From NCBI GenBank assembly GCA_013361595.1, contig JABFXT010000544.1:1-5326 (forward strand): DNA of 5,326 nt. Reading direction: 5' to 3'. This DNA comes from Nocardia sp. (GTDB lineage: Bacteria > Actinomycetota > Actinomycetes > Mycobacteriales > Mycobacteriaceae). This document shows, in pieces, positions 4,472-5,326 of this stretch (the stretch's first letter is position 1; each line of letters opens with the position of its first letter). The position numbers and the translations under genes were made by a program. The notes below the pieces were generated by a model. It was not told where the DNA came from. It worked only from the letters and a program-made list of their open reading frames with translations, and made no database searches.

Positions 4472-4690
4472 GGGGCATCCTATCGGGGTGCCGTACTTCG
4501 TCCTGGAGCTGCCGGACGATCTCGTCGCGATGGATTCGCTGCACCGGATACCGGCGGGATCACCGCGCGGTCAGTGCATCGACCGACGTTCGGAATCGGA
4601 GACCGAGCGCGCTGTCGAAAGCCGGGACCGGCCGATACGCGCCGGGTCGGCTCGCTCTGTGCAACCCCCGCCCGGGCGCGGGGTGGTCGG
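4472..4690. other. Gap between the two minus-strand genes, no convincing gene
   Basis: These 219 bp hold the probable promoter region of the helical gene and a GC hairpin at 4666-4683. A plus-strand frame starts at 4470 (GHPIGVPYFVLELPDDLVAMD) and looks protein-like for about 25 residues. It then degenerates into arginine- and proline-rich sequence and runs antisense through the next gene, with no ribosome binding site. It was not accepted as a gene. Confidence 0.5.
4666..4683 (-). terminator. GC hairpin just after the right-hand gene, possible terminator
   Basis: CCCCGC (4666-4671) pairs with GCGGGG (4678-4683) around CCGGGC. It begins 7 bp beyond the stop codon of the minus-strand gene that ends at 4691. 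Only a short GGTT follows in the transcript direction, so termination strength is doubtful. Confidence 0.35.
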
Positions 4691-5311
4691 TCAGTCTTCG
4701 TCGAAAGCGAGGATCGTGACGACGATCCCGCTGCCCACACCGATCACCACCGCGTCGAACACATACCGTGTCACCGGGTTCCAAGCGCCGGCGCCGTCGG
4801 TGTTACTCCACCAGCGGCTTCCATGGCCGAGGAGGCGGACCAGCGATCCGAATATCTCAGCTGCCCGGCCCCGGTCGTAGCGTCCGCGCGAGCCGTAGGC
4901 GAGCGTGGTCGAGGCGATGCCGATCAGCCGGTGCACAGCACCGTCCACATCGATCTCGGTGAGGCGGTCGGCCAGTTCCACAGCGGATTCCGGAACGTCC
5001 GCGCGATACCGGCGCTCGAGAACGCCCAGGCTCTCGAGCAGATCGAACACGTCGTGTGGCATCCGCGCCGCCTCGCCGGGATTCGCCCACGCGTGCATCT
5101 CCCCATTGCCGAGCGGTCCGCTCGACCCGGACAGCAAAGCGCGGATGCGGTCGAGGCGATCGTCGACCGGCGGAATGTCGGAAGCCACGCCGCTCAGCGT
5201 CGCACGGCCGGTGTCTCGCTGCCGAGCTGTCACCGAAGGAATTTCCCGCCGGCCTCCGGCGACTCTGTGCTTCGTGTCGGGGCCGGTCGCTACGTCGGAG
5301 CGGCCCCGCAT
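4691..5311 (-). CDS. Hypothetical protein with hydrophobic C-terminus, start uncertain
   Basis: The frame ends at TGA (4693-4691) and is open to the right edge. The first visible ATG is at 5311, giving 206 residues, but it lacks a clear ribosome binding site. Residues 1-41 are arginine-rich and look like read-through, so GTG at 5188 (165 residues, starting VASDIPPVDDRLDRI) or GTG at 5233 may be the true start; a start beyond the window cannot be excluded. The body (about 48-180) appears helical and cytosolic, with HDVFDLLESLGVLERRY and VDGAVHRLIGIASTTLAYGSRGR. The last 20 residues (VFDAVVIGVGSGIVVTILAF, then DED) are strongly hydrophobic, so either a C-terminal membrane anchor or a buried core helix/strand is possible. 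I do not recognise the family. A hairpin follows the stop. Confidence 0.65.
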   Translation of the reverse strand: MRGRSDVATGPDTKHRVAGGRREIPSVTARQRDTGRATLSGVASDIPPVDDRLDRIRALLSGSSGPLGNGEMHAWANPGEAARMPHDVFDLLESLGVLERRYRADVPESAVELADRLTEIDVDGAVHRLIGIASTTLAYGSRGRYDRGRAAEIFGSLVRLLGHGSRWWSNTDGAGAWNPVTRYVFDAVVIGVGSGIVVTILAFDED

Positions 5312-5326
5312 TCGCTCGATTCGGTG

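Noticed and set aside
4711..4728. 7-bp hairpin GGATCGT / ACGATCC near the end of the right-hand gene
   Set aside because: It lies inside the coding sequence for the hydrophobic tail. A 7-bp stem with a tetraloop is expected by chance in a window this size, and nothing else marks it.
4470..4880. Plus-strand frame divergent from the helical gene, with a protein-like start
   Set aside because: It loses protein character after about 25 residues, runs antisense through the next gene, and lacks a ribosome binding site.
5014..5039. Inverted repeat of GCTCGAG / CTCGAGC
   Set aside because: Both arms arise from repeated Leu-Glu codons CTCGAG in the minus-strand gene; each arm is largely self-palindromic, so symmetry is trivial.

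Overview
The window is GC-rich (sampled lines about 70 to 77% G+C) with strong G/C preference at third codon positions, GTG/TTG starts and GGAGG-type ribosome binding sites. This points to an actinomycete. A Nocardia- or Rhodococcus-like member of the Mycobacteriales is the best guess, from general style rather than a marker gene. No RNA gene, insertion sequence, CRISPR array or phage gene was seen.

Layout. (1) 1-393, plus strand: the 3' part of an unrecognised gene entering from the left edge, clearly poorer in GC (about 57% over 1-360) than the rest. (2) 591-2677, plus strand: a TetR-family repressor and a 12-TM major facilitator efflux pump. Three copies of one 22-bp imperfect palindrome, with right arm CGTTACATAA or a near match, lie upstream of the repressor (one copy) and upstream of the pump (two copies). 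This is a self-contained drug- or metabolite-responsive efflux module. (3) 2785-3722, plus strand: a tightly overlapping three-gene unit. It comprises a 29-residue single-span membrane microprotein, an ECF-type sigma factor, and a 100-residue two-span membrane protein with a CPTC motif that resembles the YgaP/DUF2892 membrane domain. All junctions overlap, so co-expression and translational coupling are likely. (4) 3851-4471 and 4691-5311, minus strand: two unrecognised genes convergent with the sigma operon. The first is helical and contains a perfect 11-bp inverted repeat within its coding sequence. The second has a hydrophobic C-terminus and an uncertain start near the right edge.

How the parts work together. 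The TetR protein probably represses itself and the pump through the shared operators; in the first two copies a -10-like CATAAT/CATAAC lies over the right arm. The sigma operon has no classical anti-sigma gene. Its two small cysteine-bearing membrane proteins are the obvious candidates to control the sigma factor, and this is the part of the window most likely to be a little-described system. The two minus-strand genes show no evident functional link to it.
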